The position numbers were made by a program, and so were the translations under genes. A stretch of 64,000 bases of DNA, from assembly GCF_014698835.1 (NCBI RefSeq), contig NZ_JACJTU010000011.1, positions 62,001 through 126,000 on the forward strand. The letters run 5' to 3'. This DNA is from Nostoc paludosum FACHB-159 (GTDB taxonomy: Bacteria; Cyanobacteriota; Cyanobacteriia; Cyanobacteriales; Nostocaceae). This document shows, one piece after another, positions 1 through 9,692 of the stretch. Every line of letters begins with the position of its first letter. The stretch's first letter is position 1. The notes under the pieces are model-generated. The model had not been told where the DNA came from. It worked only from the letters and a program-made list of their open reading frames with translations, and did no database searches.

Positions 1-81
1 GAAGTTTTGAAAGTGGCTTGTCAGGTTTAGAGAAGTTACTTTTTATCTTCCGTAGTCATTAAACCTTATGGAAAATTAACT

Positions 82-3000
82 ATGGCTACCATTTTCAGCA
101 ATCAAGTTCCAAACATTGGAAATTACAGTGATAGCGTTCCCTACGAATTAGGGATGAAATTCCGCAGCACCGCAACGGGAGAGATTTTGGCCGTTCGGTT
201 TTGGAAAGCCCCTAGCGAGACAGGAACTCATATTGGCAAGATCTGGTCAGCAACCGGAGTTCTGTTAGCAAGCACTACTTTTACTAACGAAACCGCTTCT
301 GGCTGGCAGCAGCAGGCTCTGAACACACCATTGATCGTTCAAGCAAACACGACTTATGTGGTCTCTGTCAACGTAAATAGCTATTACGTTGCTACTTATG
401 ACGAGCTCGATAGTGCGATCGTCAATGAAGATCTTAGCTCGGTGGCAGACGGTCAAAATGGTGTGTATAATTTCACGCCTGGATCTTTCCCCAATGGTTC
501 TTACCGGAATACGAACTATTTCCGTGACATCGACTTTGTAGCTATTCCCCAACCGACGATTAAAAAGATCGGCGGCGACAATCAAACTGGTGCAGCCGCA
601 ACTGCTTTACCCAATCCCTTGGTTGTTCAGGTCAAAGATGCAGCTGGCAATCCCCAGTCAGGAACTACGGTAACCTTTGCCGTTAGCAGTGGGGGGGGAT
701 TGGTATCACCTTTAAGTGCAGTCACCAATACTAATGGTCAGGCTAGTACCACCTTAACCCTTGGAGCAAATCCTGGCGCTACAAGTCGTGTGATTAATAC
801 TGTAACTGCCACAGCAGAAAACATAGGCAGCGTTATCTTTTCTGCTAATGCCAGTCCTTCGGGGGAAAGTCAAACTCTGTTTACAAATCAAGTTCCAGAT
901 TTTCCAAATTCTACAGATTATAACTCTTCCTATGAATTAGGCTTGAAATTCCGCAGCGCTCAAGGCGGACGAGTTGCCACCATTCGCTACTGGAAAGCTG
1001 CTAGCGAGACAGGAAGTCATGTCGGCAAAATCTGGACGGCAACGGGAACTCTATTAGCAAGTGTCGTTTTTACTAACGAAACGGCTTCTGGCTGGCAGGA
1101 ACAGATTTTAGAAACACCGATAAATATTCAAGCCAATACGACTTATGTGGTTTCTGTGAACGTAAACAGCCATTACGTGGCCACTTATGATGAACTGGCT
1201 AGCCCGATAGTTAATGGCAATCTTAGCTCAGTAGCAGACGGCAGTAATGGGGTATATAACTTAAATCCAAATTCTTTCCCAACGAGTTCTTACCGGAATA
1301 CTAACTATTATCGCGACATTGGCTTTATCGTCGGCAGTGCCTTGGTTAAAGTCAGTGGAGACAATCAGAGTGCCACAACGGGAGCAGTTCTGCCCAACCC
1401 CCTAGTTGTACGAGTTGTAAACGCTCAAAACACTCCTCAGTCAGGGGTGACGGTGAACTTTGATATTATCAGTGGTGGGGGATCGCTCTCGGTTACTAGT
1501 GCAGTAACTAATGCTAGCGGTCAAGCAAGTACAACTGTAACTCTGGGACAGGCTCCTAGCGCACCTGGAGGCGTGACAGTCAGGGCGACGGCAATAGGTA
1601 TTGGCACTACCTCCTTTTCGGCTACGGCAATTCCCACAAACCCGAATCCGATCTATTTGGAAAACCTCAATCCAGGCACGACTAACTGGAAGCTCGACAA
1701 CCGGGGTAATGGCGAGATCGCGGGTTATGCCTCGGCGACCAGTGTCAATAAAGGGGGAACACTAGACATTAAGGTTTCTCTTGGACAACCTGGACAATAT
1801 ACCATCGATGTGTATCGCTTAGGCTACTACGGTGGTAAGGGAGGAAGGTTGATGGCAAGCAGCGGTTCCCTCAATGGCACGACCCAACCCGCCTGTAGTG
1901 TTAACTATGATACTGGACTAGTTGAGTGTAACTGGACAACTTCCTACGTCTTGCAGGTAGGCAGTAACTGGACTAGTGGTATTTATGTAGCGAAACTCAC
2001 TGACCAGGCAACTGGCGTGGTGGCACATGTGTGGTTTGTAGTCCGCGATGATAGCAGCACGGCTGATGTTTTATTCCAGAGTGCCGTTTCTACTGTCTTA
2101 GCCTATAGCTCCACGGGGGGCTACAGCTTGTACAGTTCTAACAGCATTAACGGCCAGCGGGCTTTCCAGGTTTCCTACGACCGACCCTTTGCCCAGGCGA
2201 CTTATCAAAATTCCAACGAAGCAGACACACCTCTGCGATGGGAATACAATATGGTGCGTTGGCTAGAATCTCAAGCTTACGATGTTACCTACATCGACAG
2301 TATGCAGGTTCATACTAACGGACAACAATTGCTCAATCACAAAGTATTCCTCTCTGTAGGTCACGATGAGTACTGGTCTAAAGAAATGCGCGATCGCGTC
2401 GAGGCTGCCCGCAATGCCGGAATTAATTTAGGAATTTTCTCAGCTAATAGTTGTTATTGGCGAGTGAGGTTTGAAAGTTCTACTACTGCTGCGGGACAAG
2501 TCAGACCTAACCGGGTGATGACCTGTTATAAAGCAGATTGGGCACTAGATCCAGTTGCCCAGCAGCAGGGACCATCAGCCGCAACTAATAAATTCCGCAG
2601 CGTCCAGAACCAGCGGCCAGAAAACGCTTTGTTCGGAGTGATGTACGGTAGCGACCTAGATACCTACGGTGGTTTTAATTTTACCGTCACCAACGCTAAC
2701 GATCCTTACTACGCGAACACAGGACTCCAGAATGGAGATCAGCTGGCTATGTTAGTGGGTTATGAATGGGATTTTATTGTTAATAATGGGTCTACTCCTT
2801 CTGGACTCGTCAAATTGTCTGAGTCGGCAACCATACCCTCCACTGTATTGCCCACCTTTGACGAACCCCCTGGAGAACAGTCACTTCCTGCCAATCAGGA
2901 TTTTACTAAATCTCACTCAGTCCGCTACACAGCTAGTAGTGGGGCTAAAGTTTTTGCCTCCGGTACCATTCAGTGGGCATGGGGGTTAGACAGTGACGGC

Positions 3001-3108
3001 GTTAGCCCATTTCGGGAAGATATTCGCGCCAAGCAAATAACTGTCAACATCTTAGCAGATATGGGGGCTAAACCCCAGACACCAAATGCAAATCTGGTTG
3101 TTCCTTAA
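82..3108 (+). CDS. Large DUF4082 / Ig-like / dimethylformamidase-like multidomain protein
   Basis: The 1008-residue product has an internal duplication. Residues about 1-155 and 265-415 are two copies of a DUF4082-type beta domain (shared motifs YELG(M/L)KFRS, ETASGW, ANTTYVVSVNVNS), each followed by an invasin-like Ig domain (GDNQ start, VTFAVSSGGG). Residues about 525-1008 resemble the C-terminal domain of N,N-dimethylformamidase large subunit (IDVYRLGYYGGKG, GHDEYWS, GIFSANSCYWR). The ATG follows a weak GGA and an in-frame stop lies upstream. No signal peptide is visible although Ig/DUF4082 proteins are normally surface exposed; secretion is therefore unexplained. It lies upstream of a Tat-signal protein and the polysaccharide cluster, so an envelope role is an inference. 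Confidence 0.85.
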   Translation: MATIFSNQVPNIGNYSDSVPYELGMKFRSTATGEILAVRFWKAPSETGTHIGKIWSATGVLLASTTFTNETASGWQQQALNTPLIVQANTTYVVSVNVNSYYVATYDELDSAIVNEDLSSVADGQNGVYNFTPGSFPNGSYRNTNYFRDIDFVAIPQPTIKKIGGDNQTGAAATALPNPLVVQVKDAAGNPQSGTTVTFAVSSGGGLVSPLSAVTNTNGQASTTLTLGANPGATSRVINTVTATAENIGSVIFSANASPSGESQTLFTNQVPDFPNSTDYNSSYELGLKFRSAQGGRVATIRYWKAASETGSHVGKIWTATGTLLASVVFTNETASGWQEQILETPINIQANTTYVVSVNVNSHYVATYDELASPIVNGNLSSVADGSNGVYNLNPNSFPTSSYRNTNYYRDIGFIVGSALVKVSGDNQSATTGAVLPNPLVVRVVNAQNTPQSGVTVNFDIISGGGSLSVTSAVTNASGQASTTVTLGQAPSAPGGVTVRATAIGIGTTSFSATAIPTNPNPIYLENLNPGTTNWKLDNRGNGEIAGYASATSVNKGGTLDIKVSLGQPGQYTIDVYRLGYYGGKGGRLMASSGSLNGTTQPACSVNYDTGLVECNWTTSYVLQVGSNWTSGIYVAKLTDQATGVVAHVWFVVRDDSSTADVLFQSAVSTVLAYSSTGGYSLYSSNSINGQRAFQVSYDRPFAQATYQNSNEADTPLRWEYNMVRWLESQAYDVTYIDSMQVHTNGQQLLNHKVFLSVGHDEYWSKEMRDRVEAARNAGINLGIFSANSCYWRVRFESSTTAAGQVRPNRVMTCYKADWALDPVAQQQGPSAATNKFRSVQNQRPENALFGVMYGSDLDTYGGFNFTVTNANDPYYANTGLQNGDQLAMLVGYEWDFIVNNGSTPSGLVKLSESATIPSTVLPTFDEPPGEQSLPANQDFTKSHSVRYTASSGAKVFASGTIQWAWGLDSDGVSPFREDIRAKQITVNILADMGAKPQTPNANLVVP

Positions 3109-3131
3109 AGCACACCGCAAGGAGTATCGTA

Positions 3132-4094
3132 ATGCCATCATTGAAACGCCGACAATTTGGCCAGCTGGCTGCTGCTAGTTTGACTTCTACTGTTGTGGCT
3201 GGTTTGTCTAATAAGGCAATTGCTCAGAAGAGCGAACTCAAGCAGGAAATTCTTTATGGAGTAAAGCCTCTTAGTACACCCAACAATCAAAACCCCGAAG
3301 ATCAAACTCCGTCAATAGAGCTGAGTACTGCCGAATTCGCAACAGGAAAAGTTCTTTCTAAGCTCAATCGCCTATCTCTGTTCGTTGACAACCCCTTGTC
3401 TGTACCAAAAAAAGCAAAAGCTTTCTATGTTGCTAGTCCGAACCGAGTTACAAAAGCGATCGCGCTTAAAGATGGAAGTCTTGTAATTTCTACTGTGTCT
3501 AGCACGAGAAATGGTTTTTTCAACCATCTGCTTTTTACTGTCGGTAATGCTGCTGTCCCTGTATTTAAAGCGAAAAAAGTACTAGGCTTTAAGAAATCCA
3601 ATCAAACCGTTGAAAGTTTGCTGAGCCTTCCCAATAATCGACTTCTGTGTCTGGTAGGAACTGAGGGCATCCCGCCTTTTAGTCTCAGAACGATAGATTT
3701 CACAACAGGTAAAGTTCTTGACCGCGACGATTTGGATCTACCTTCACTACCGCCCACCCATCGATTCGCTAACCTCTGCCAAGATGCTAAGGGAAATATT
3801 TTCGCAACTGAGATCGGCTCAGAAGGTATCCCGATTTTAGTTTCAATCAACTTACAAGAGAAAGCCCTAATTACTGGCAAGGTGAAAATTAAGAGACTGG
3901 CGCCACTGATATTTGAAGGACGCCCTCTTTCTAACGATCTTAAAGACTTGGCTTTCTCTCCTTCTGGTCAATTGTATGCGGTTGCTGCTGATACTAATAG
4001 AAAAAACAATGCCGTATTTACAGTAGACGTGAAAACCGGCAAGCTGGGGCGAGTGAGGAACTTTGAATCTGAAAAGTTTACATTCGCTCCGTAG
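3132..4094 (+). CDS. Tat-signal secreted protein, possibly beta-propeller
   Basis: A 320-residue product that opens with a twin-arginine type leader (KRRQFGQLAAASL, ending near AIAQ, residue about 32), suggesting export of a folded protein to the periplasm. The rest contains repeated strand-turn segments such as FTTGKVLDRDDL, LAFSPSGQLYAVAADT and FTVDVKTGKLG, typical of propeller blades, but I cannot name a family. It starts 23 bp after the upstream large protein with a good AAGGAG ribosome site, so the two are probably co-transcribed. Function unknown. Confidence 0.7.
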   Translation: MPSLKRRQFGQLAAASLTSTVVAGLSNKAIAQKSELKQEILYGVKPLSTPNNQNPEDQTPSIELSTAEFATGKVLSKLNRLSLFVDNPLSVPKKAKAFYVASPNRVTKAIALKDGSLVISTVSSTRNGFFNHLLFTVGNAAVPVFKAKKVLGFKKSNQTVESLLSLPNNRLLCLVGTEGIPPFSLRTIDFTTGKVLDRDDLDLPSLPPTHRFANLCQDAKGNIFATEIGSEGIPILVSINLQEKALITGKVKIKRLAPLIFEGRPLSNDLKDLAFSPSGQLYAVAADTNRKNNAVFTVDVKTGKLGRVRNFESEKFTFAP

Positions 4095-4124
4095 AATTAG
4101 AAGTTTATACTAATTCGCGATGGG

Positions 4125-4172
4125 CTTCTTTACGAGACGCTATCGCGTAGCTTGCTTGTTGTAGGAGTACGC
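4125..4172 (+). repeat. TACGAGACGC repeat family, copy 1
   Basis: Reads cttctttacgagacgctatc followed by gcgtagcttgcttgttg and ends in gagtacg. Closely related copies occur at 28734-28770 and 53372-53418, with partial copies at 28925-28960 and, inverted, at 45679-45694. This is a dispersed repeat commonly seen between Nostocales genes. Confidence 0.7.
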
Positions 4173-4176
4173 AGCC

Positions 4177-4291
4177 AGGACTTACGCACTCAGATTCCCC
4201 AACCCCCTTCAAAAGGGAGGCTTTTAAATTTCCTCCCTTTTTAAGGGGGGCTAGGGGGGATCTCGGTTTCAGACTTCAGTGCGTAAGTTCT
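4177..4291. mobile_element. MITE-like element, 14-bp terminal inverted repeats
   Basis: The ends aggacttacgcact and agtgcgtaagttct are inverted repeats with one mismatch, 115 bp apart overall. The interior has no coding capacity and is itself a hairpin of CCTCCCTTTT-like and AAGGGAGG-like tracts. No target duplication is obvious. Confidence 0.55.
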
Positions 4292-4577
4292 AGCACCGCC
4301 GCGCTAACGCGATTCACAGTTAATAAATTCAGATTGGATCTAGATTTCAAGAGTTGAATCTGTTAGTGAATTTTAGAGAATTGGTGTTAGTGAGCGAGAA
4401 GCGATCGCATGAATTAAAACCTTTGTGCAATCGCTTCCCTTCTTGCTAAAAAATGATAACTTCAAAAAATAGATTAATTGGTAATATTAATATTAAAAGT
4501 CTACGATATATTCTAAAACATACATAACACATAAAATTAAGCAATTAGAGTTAAAAAAAATTATATAAAGGAGAATT

Positions 4578-6872
4578 ATGAATAATATTAATAAGCCAAA
4601 ACTTGTTTTTTTTCAATGGAATAATCAAGGATCAGCCAAATTTTATAATGTACATAAACAAGAGCATGTTAAGTGCTTATCAGAATTTTTTGAAGTAATT
4701 GTTATTAGCGACGAAAGTGACTATCAAGAAATTTGCGAACAATATCAACCAGATTTAACATTGTTTGAAACTGGTAATGCTTCATCTGATAAACGACGGG
4801 TTAAAAATACTCATTATTATCCAGAAATACCAAAATTAGCTTTCTATAACGGAGATTCTTTTTGTGGATTTCATTCAGCCTTTCTTTCCGATATCGAACA
4901 TTGGGGAATAGAGACAGTCTTTACAATATCAATTCCTTTAGCTGAATATCTTCCAGAGATTGCCGAGAAATTATTTATCTGGCCAAATTTCATAGATTCT
5001 GACATATTTAGAGACTATAATCAGCCTAAAAATATCCCAGTGCTGATTACTGGCAGCCAAACATCACTATATCCTTGGCGACAAAAAATTAATAGACTTG
5101 TTGCTAAATATTACCCCACTCTAATTTGTCCGCACTTAGGATATATGCAAAACCGAGAAACATCAAGAATGCTTTTTGGCGAACAGTATGCTCGGATGAT
5201 TAATGCTTCTTCTTTTTCACCTACGTGCGGCACAATGGCAAGGGAATTTGTTCGCAAATTTCTAGAAATTCCTGGTTCTAAATCCTGTTTGATCACAGAA
5301 AAAAATGCAACTGTTGAAGCAGCAGGTTTTGTTGATATGGAAAATTGCGTCTTTGCTGATGAAAATGACATATTAGATAAACTGGATTATTTATTTCAAA
5401 ATCGAGAAGAATTAGAGAAAATTACTAATGCTGGTTATCAACTAGTTCATTCCCAACATACATTAAAACAACGAGATCAAATTTTGCAATGGTTTCATTT
5501 ACACAAAGCTCTAAAACCAAATCAAAGGATTGTTCAAAAAAGTCCTTTTGAGCCTTTGACGGTTGTAGACAGTTCATCAGCAATTAAAAATTCACATATT
5601 GTTGTGAACGCATCGGATGTAGCGCTGCTGCGTCAAGGAGATGAAAAACTCTGGGCGGGTAAATATGATGAAGCAGAAGCTTTGTATCTCAAATGCTTAA
5701 ACTTTGTAGACTCTCAAGCACAACCAAAATTCCGGCTGGCATTATGTAACCTCTACAAAGGAAATGCACCAACGGCACATTATTGGATTATTCAGCCAAT
5801 TGAATGGACTCTCGATCTACTAAAAGCTACAGATCCCGATCCATTAGAGTGGGCTTATTTAATTATTACTCTCCTTTGTCAAGGAAAATTAAATGATGCT
5901 GTTAACTATGCTAATAAGTTTCCGTCTCTTTGCCATCCCGAACTAGATCGGACTCGTTGGGTTGTTAATACTCTCATAAGTGGAGATGTTTTACCCTACA
6001 GTGACTCATTAAAATGCCGCTATAGCGCTCACCGATTGCCTAGCCGAAACTTCCAAGACTGGCTCAAGGAAATCTGTATGCTGCTTACAGCATGTCAACA
6101 ATTTGAATTTGCTAAATTGTTGAGCGATCCGGCTTATTTAAAATCTCAATCATTAAACAAACAAACCAAAACTTTTGCCAAATCATCTAATTTGGTTTAT
6201 AAATCGATTGAGTTTATCAGTTTCAAAACTTATAAAAGTTCGGTAAAGCAGTGGCTGATTTTAAATTTAAAAACATTACTACGTAAGCCGCTATCTCGTT
6301 TAGAAACTAGATTTGGCTACTTCCTGCCTTACGAGTTTTCAACTATAAAATCTGATGAATTTTTTCAAACAATCCGCAAAATAGTCAAGGAAGAAGATAT
6401 CAAAACAGCTTTAGTAATTGGAGCGTCTAGTGGAGAGGTGATTACCGAAGCACTTTTAACAGGCATCAGAGAGAATCCAAACAAGCCAACCGCCTTTTGT
6501 ATCAATATTTCTAGTCCTAAATTTAATAAGTTGCAAAAGCGTTTTATCGGTGATGTTGTTAAATTTTATGATATTCTACCAAGTTCTTCAGAAGAATTAG
6601 CTAAAGAAACCACTAAAGTTATCAGAAATATTAAAGAGGAAAACAATGTTAATTTTTTTGATATTGTTTTAATTGATGGCTCTCAATTAAGCATAAGTAT
6701 TGAAGAATTAGACAATGAATTGGAAGACTATAAATTTGTTTTACTTGATGACATAAATACATTTGAAAACTACAAAAATCATCAAAAACTCATTTTAGAT
6801 TCCAATTATTTAGTATTTACTGAAAATCCAGAATTACGTAACGGTTATGCGATTTTTGAGCAAATTACTTAA
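4578..6872 (+). CDS. Glycosyltransferase-like protein fused to TPR-like and methyltransferase-like regions
   Basis: A 764-residue product with three regions. Residues 1-310 look like a GT-B fold of the CgeB/GT1 type (QWNNQG start, LFIWPNFID, late FVDMENCVFADENDILDKL donor-site-like segment). Residues about 330-480 contain TPR-like helices (KYDEAEALYLKCLNFV). Residues about 590-764 resemble a SAM-dependent Rossmann domain (ALVIGASSGEV as motif I, FDIVLIDGSQL, FVLLDDI). Start follows AAAGGAGAATT, an excellent ribosome site. It is the first gene of the polysaccharide cluster. Activity of either catalytic-looking end is inferred from fold only. Confidence 0.75.
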   Translation: MNNINKPKLVFFQWNNQGSAKFYNVHKQEHVKCLSEFFEVIVISDESDYQEICEQYQPDLTLFETGNASSDKRRVKNTHYYPEIPKLAFYNGDSFCGFHSAFLSDIEHWGIETVFTISIPLAEYLPEIAEKLFIWPNFIDSDIFRDYNQPKNIPVLITGSQTSLYPWRQKINRLVAKYYPTLICPHLGYMQNRETSRMLFGEQYARMINASSFSPTCGTMAREFVRKFLEIPGSKSCLITEKNATVEAAGFVDMENCVFADENDILDKLDYLFQNREELEKITNAGYQLVHSQHTLKQRDQILQWFHLHKALKPNQRIVQKSPFEPLTVVDSSSAIKNSHIVVNASDVALLRQGDEKLWAGKYDEAEALYLKCLNFVDSQAQPKFRLALCNLYKGNAPTAHYWIIQPIEWTLDLLKATDPDPLEWAYLIITLLCQGKLNDAVNYANKFPSLCHPELDRTRWVVNTLISGDVLPYSDSLKCRYSAHRLPSRNFQDWLKEICMLLTACQQFEFAKLLSDPAYLKSQSLNKQTKTFAKSSNLVYKSIEFISFKTYKSSVKQWLILNLKTLLRKPLSRLETRFGYFLPYEFSTIKSDEFFQTIRKIVKEEDIKTALVIGASSGEVITEALLTGIRENPNKPTAFCINISSPKFNKLQKRFIGDVVKFYDILPSSSEELAKETTKVIRNIKEENNVNFFDIVLIDGSQLSISIEELDNELEDYKFVLLDDINTFENYKNHQKLILDSNYLVFTENPELRNGYAIFEQIT

Positions 6873-6985
6873 ATAATCTACTGGAAAAATAGTAATTAGG
6901 CAATGGTGAGTAAAGAGTAGAGAATATAAATTTTCATTACTCGTTGTCAGTGTTGAGGAAAACAGATTTTTGGAGATTTAAGAAA

Positions 6986-7684
6986 ATGAAAATGCAAATG
7001 AAGGATTTTTCTTACAGAGCATCATATCACTTGGTTTGGCGAGCAGAACAATTATTAACTGATTTCCAAAGTTCTTCAATTAATAGAGAACTTAGCAAAC
7101 TAAGTTGCTTAAATAAGAAAAACATAAGCACACACATGACTGCTCGCGAACTAAATACGCTCTACATATTAGCTAAGGAACTTGGAGAATCTGCAAAAGC
7201 TTTAGAAATAGGCTCTTATTTAGGAGCATCTAGTTGTTATATTGCGGCTGCTTTGGCTCCAAAAGGCGGACACTTGTTTTGTGTTGATACTTGGGAAAAC
7301 CAAACTATGCCGGAGGGTGAAAGAGATACATTCAAGGAGTTTAAAAATAATACTAAAGCAGTAGCTCATCACATCACTATGATTAGGAAGAATAGCCAAG
7401 AACTGATACCTTCAGATTTTCTTGATAATCATCTAAATCTTGTTTTTATTGATGGCGATCATAGTTACCAAGGAGCCAAAAATGATTACGAAAAAGCAAC
7501 TCCTTGGATTGTGGGAGGAGGTATTCTTGCATTCCATGATTGTATTGCTTTTGAAGGTGTAGCTAGAACAATTGGTGAAGCTCTTGCTAGTGGTAAATGG
7601 AAATTTGGCGGACAAGTTGATAATCTTCTTTGGCTACGTAAAGTAGAAAAAGGTTGTTTAGAATTTGAACATTCAGCATTTTAA
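6986..7684 (+). CDS. Class I SAM-dependent methyltransferase (Methyltransf_24 type)
   Basis: The 232-residue product carries the motif I region ALEIGSYLGASS, the acidic strand end HLFCVDTW and the family hallmark LVFIDGDHSYQGAKNDYE followed by GGILAFHDC. Such enzymes sit in glycan clusters and methylate sugars or their precursors. The open frame extends to a TTG at 6944, but the ATG at 6986 has GGAGA 9 bp upstream, so I chose it. Substrate is not predictable from sequence. Confidence 0.85.
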   Translation: MKMQMKDFSYRASYHLVWRAEQLLTDFQSSSINRELSKLSCLNKKNISTHMTARELNTLYILAKELGESAKALEIGSYLGASSCYIAAALAPKGGHLFCVDTWENQTMPEGERDTFKEFKNNTKAVAHHITMIRKNSQELIPSDFLDNHLNLVFIDGDHSYQGAKNDYEKATPWIVGGGILAFHDCIAFEGVARTIGEALASGKWKFGGQVDNLLWLRKVEKGCLEFEHSAF

Positions 7685-7707
7685 AACAAAGCCCAAAGTC
7701 ATTTTAT

Positions 7708-8634
7708 ATGGAACTACCCCTTAGTATCATTATCTGTGCTCACAATCCTCGGCGAAATTATTTGGAGAGGGTTTTAGAAGCGCTGAAATCTCAAACATTA
7801 TCTAAAGATTTTTGGGAACTTTTGTTAGTTGATAATGCTAGCGATCGCCCTCTAGCTCTGGAAATTGATTTAAGTTGGCATCCCCAAGCTCGCCATATTC
7901 GAGAAGAACAGCTAGGGCTGACTGCGGCTCGGCTGAGAGGAGTTCGAGAAGCTACAGCTGGAGTAATAGTATTTGTTGATGATGATAACGTTTTAGATTC
8001 AAATTATTTAGAAACCACATGGCGGATTAGTAAAGATTTTCCATTTATTGGTGCTTGGGGTGGGCAAATTAAACCTGAATTTGAAGTACCACCTCCATCT
8101 TGGGCAAAACCTTATTTAGGAAATTTGGCAATTCGAGAATTTCAGGGCGATCGCTGGTCTAATTTAACAGAGCAATATGAAACAACCCCATGTGGGGCTG
8201 GGCTTTGCATCCGTAAGGTTGTTGCACAAAAGTACAGCGAGTTAGTTCGTGAAAATCCTCAACGAGCAAATATGGATCGCAAAGGTAAAATGCTTACCTC
8301 TTGTGGAGACTCAGACTTAGCATTTACAGCCTGTGATATCGGTTTAGGTACAGGCCTATTTGCATCTTTAAAACTGACTCACTTAATACCTGCTAATCGT
8401 TTACAAGAAGACTATCTGTTGCGTTTAGTAGAAGGACTGGCTTACTCGCAAACAATCCTCGCATATTTTCGAGGTGTTCTTGTGCCCCAATCTTTTTGGA
8501 AAAGCTCAAAAATATATTCGCTATATTTATTTTTACGATATGGCTTAAAAACATACTCTTTCCATCAAGCAGGAATTAAGGGTAAAAATTTGGCTCTGAA
8601 AGAGATTAAAATGCAAGAAAATGCCGTTATCTAG
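7708..8634 (+). CDS. GT2 family glycosyltransferase
   Basis: A 308-residue GT-A enzyme with the classic nucleotide-binding start LSIIICAHNPRRNYLERVL, the KSQTL segment, LLVDNASD and the metal-binding triad FVDDDNVLD. A later TSCGDSDLAFTACDIGLG fits the acceptor/catalytic region. It likely transfers a nucleotide-activated sugar at the cytoplasmic face of the membrane. Lies 23 bp after the methyltransferase gene in the same operon. HpsE-type hormogonium polysaccharide enzymes are similar in architecture, but I cannot assign that specifically. Confidence 0.9.
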   Translation: MELPLSIIICAHNPRRNYLERVLEALKSQTLSKDFWELLLVDNASDRPLALEIDLSWHPQARHIREEQLGLTAARLRGVREATAGVIVFVDDDNVLDSNYLETTWRISKDFPFIGAWGGQIKPEFEVPPPSWAKPYLGNLAIREFQGDRWSNLTEQYETTPCGAGLCIRKVVAQKYSELVRENPQRANMDRKGKMLTSCGDSDLAFTACDIGLGTGLFASLKLTHLIPANRLQEDYLLRLVEGLAYSQTILAYFRGVLVPQSFWKSSKIYSLYLFLRYGLKTYSFHQAGIKGKNLALKEIKMQENAVI

Positions 8635-8661
8635 TTATTATTAAATAATATTCAATTTTAT

Positions 8662-9666
8662 ATGAATACGATAATTAGTTCGTTTTTGAATATAAGTAGA
8701 TATTTAATTTCTCGAAGAAGACCTGGCATTTCTGACAAAACTTTAGACAAATGCCAAACACATTTTGATATCCAAGGGCAAGAGGCAGGAGATTATATAA
8801 AAGATATTTTATCGAGAGATAAACCCTGTATGATTAGTAGACTAGGTTCTACAGAACTTGATACTATTTTGGTATATTTAAATATCATCGATAAATCAAG
8901 CCTTTTACTGAAAAGCATTAAATATATCAATGGCGATTTTGGTTGGTTTTGGTGGGATGAATCAGTCAAGAAAAAAATTATAAATTTATCTGGCTTTTTC
9001 CCCGCTGACGAAACTAACTTAAATCGTTTTTGTGAATTAATGATTCGTGATATCAAAAATATTGATGTACTTGGTTCCTGGTTAGAAGCAGAGGAGCGAT
9101 TTAGCCAAATATTACCTAATACAATAAATGCAACAAAAGTATTACTAACAGATTTAGAACCGTATCGCCATGAACGGCCTTGGTCAGCAGCTTTAGAAGG
9201 AAAAACAGTTTTAGTAATATATCCTTTTGAAGAAAGTATCAAACAACAGTATAATAAAAGACATTTGTTATTTGCGGATAGCAAAGTTTTACCAGAATTT
9301 GAACTAAAAACCATGCCAGCAGTTCAATCTATTGCAGGAAATAGTGTAGATTTTCCCACATGGTTTGATGCTCTTAATTTTATGTGCGATCGCATTTCCA
9401 ATATTGATTTTGATATAGCTGTTATCGGCGCAGGAGCCTATGGTTTGCCATTAGCTGCTTTTGTCAAGAATATTGGCAAAAAGGCTATTCACCTTGGAGG
9501 AGGTACTCAAATTTTATTTGGTATTCGTGGTGCAAGATGGGATGAAAGACCTTATTACCAAAAATTATTTAACGAACATTGGGTACATCCCCTTCCCTCA
9601 GAAAAGCCGGCAACAGTTAATAATTTTGTGCAATCTCATGGAACTGAAAATGGTTGCTACTGGTAG
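8662..9666 (+). CDS. GT-D-fold-like glycosyltransferase
   Basis: The 334-residue product has an N-terminal CMISRLGSTELDTIL segment resembling the SxSRxGxxEL motif of GT-D fold (DUF1792-type) glycosyltransferases, and a conserved C-terminal block DIAVIGAGAYGLPLAAFVK followed by KAIHLGGGTQILFGIRGARW that recurs in this kind of glycan-cluster protein. No signal peptide or membrane segment is seen. Family call is moderate; sugar specificity is unknown. It follows the GT2 gene by 27 bp. Confidence 0.65.
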   Translation: MNTIISSFLNISRYLISRRRPGISDKTLDKCQTHFDIQGQEAGDYIKDILSRDKPCMISRLGSTELDTILVYLNIIDKSSLLLKSIKYINGDFGWFWWDESVKKKIINLSGFFPADETNLNRFCELMIRDIKNIDVLGSWLEAEERFSQILPNTINATKVLLTDLEPYRHERPWSAALEGKTVLVIYPFEESIKQQYNKRHLLFADSKVLPEFELKTMPAVQSIAGNSVDFPTWFDALNFMCDRISNIDFDIAVIGAGAYGLPLAAFVKNIGKKAIHLGGGTQILFGIRGARWDERPYYQKLFNEHWVHPLPSEKPATVNNFVQSHGTENGCYW

Positions 9667-9692
9667 AATTTTAACCAAAAATAAAGGTTTTG

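Larger units (their letters stand above)
4095..4577. other. Intergenic region with repeats
   Basis: No gene is supported here. It holds a copy of the TACGAGACGC repeat family (4125-4172), a short element with terminal inverted repeats (4177-4291) and an AT-rich leader in front of the polysaccharide cluster, where the promoter of that cluster is most likely to lie. Confidence 0.6.

Noticed and set aside
1-30. Tail of an upstream gene ending at the TAG at 28-30
   Set aside because: Only nine codons are visible, too few to support a gene.
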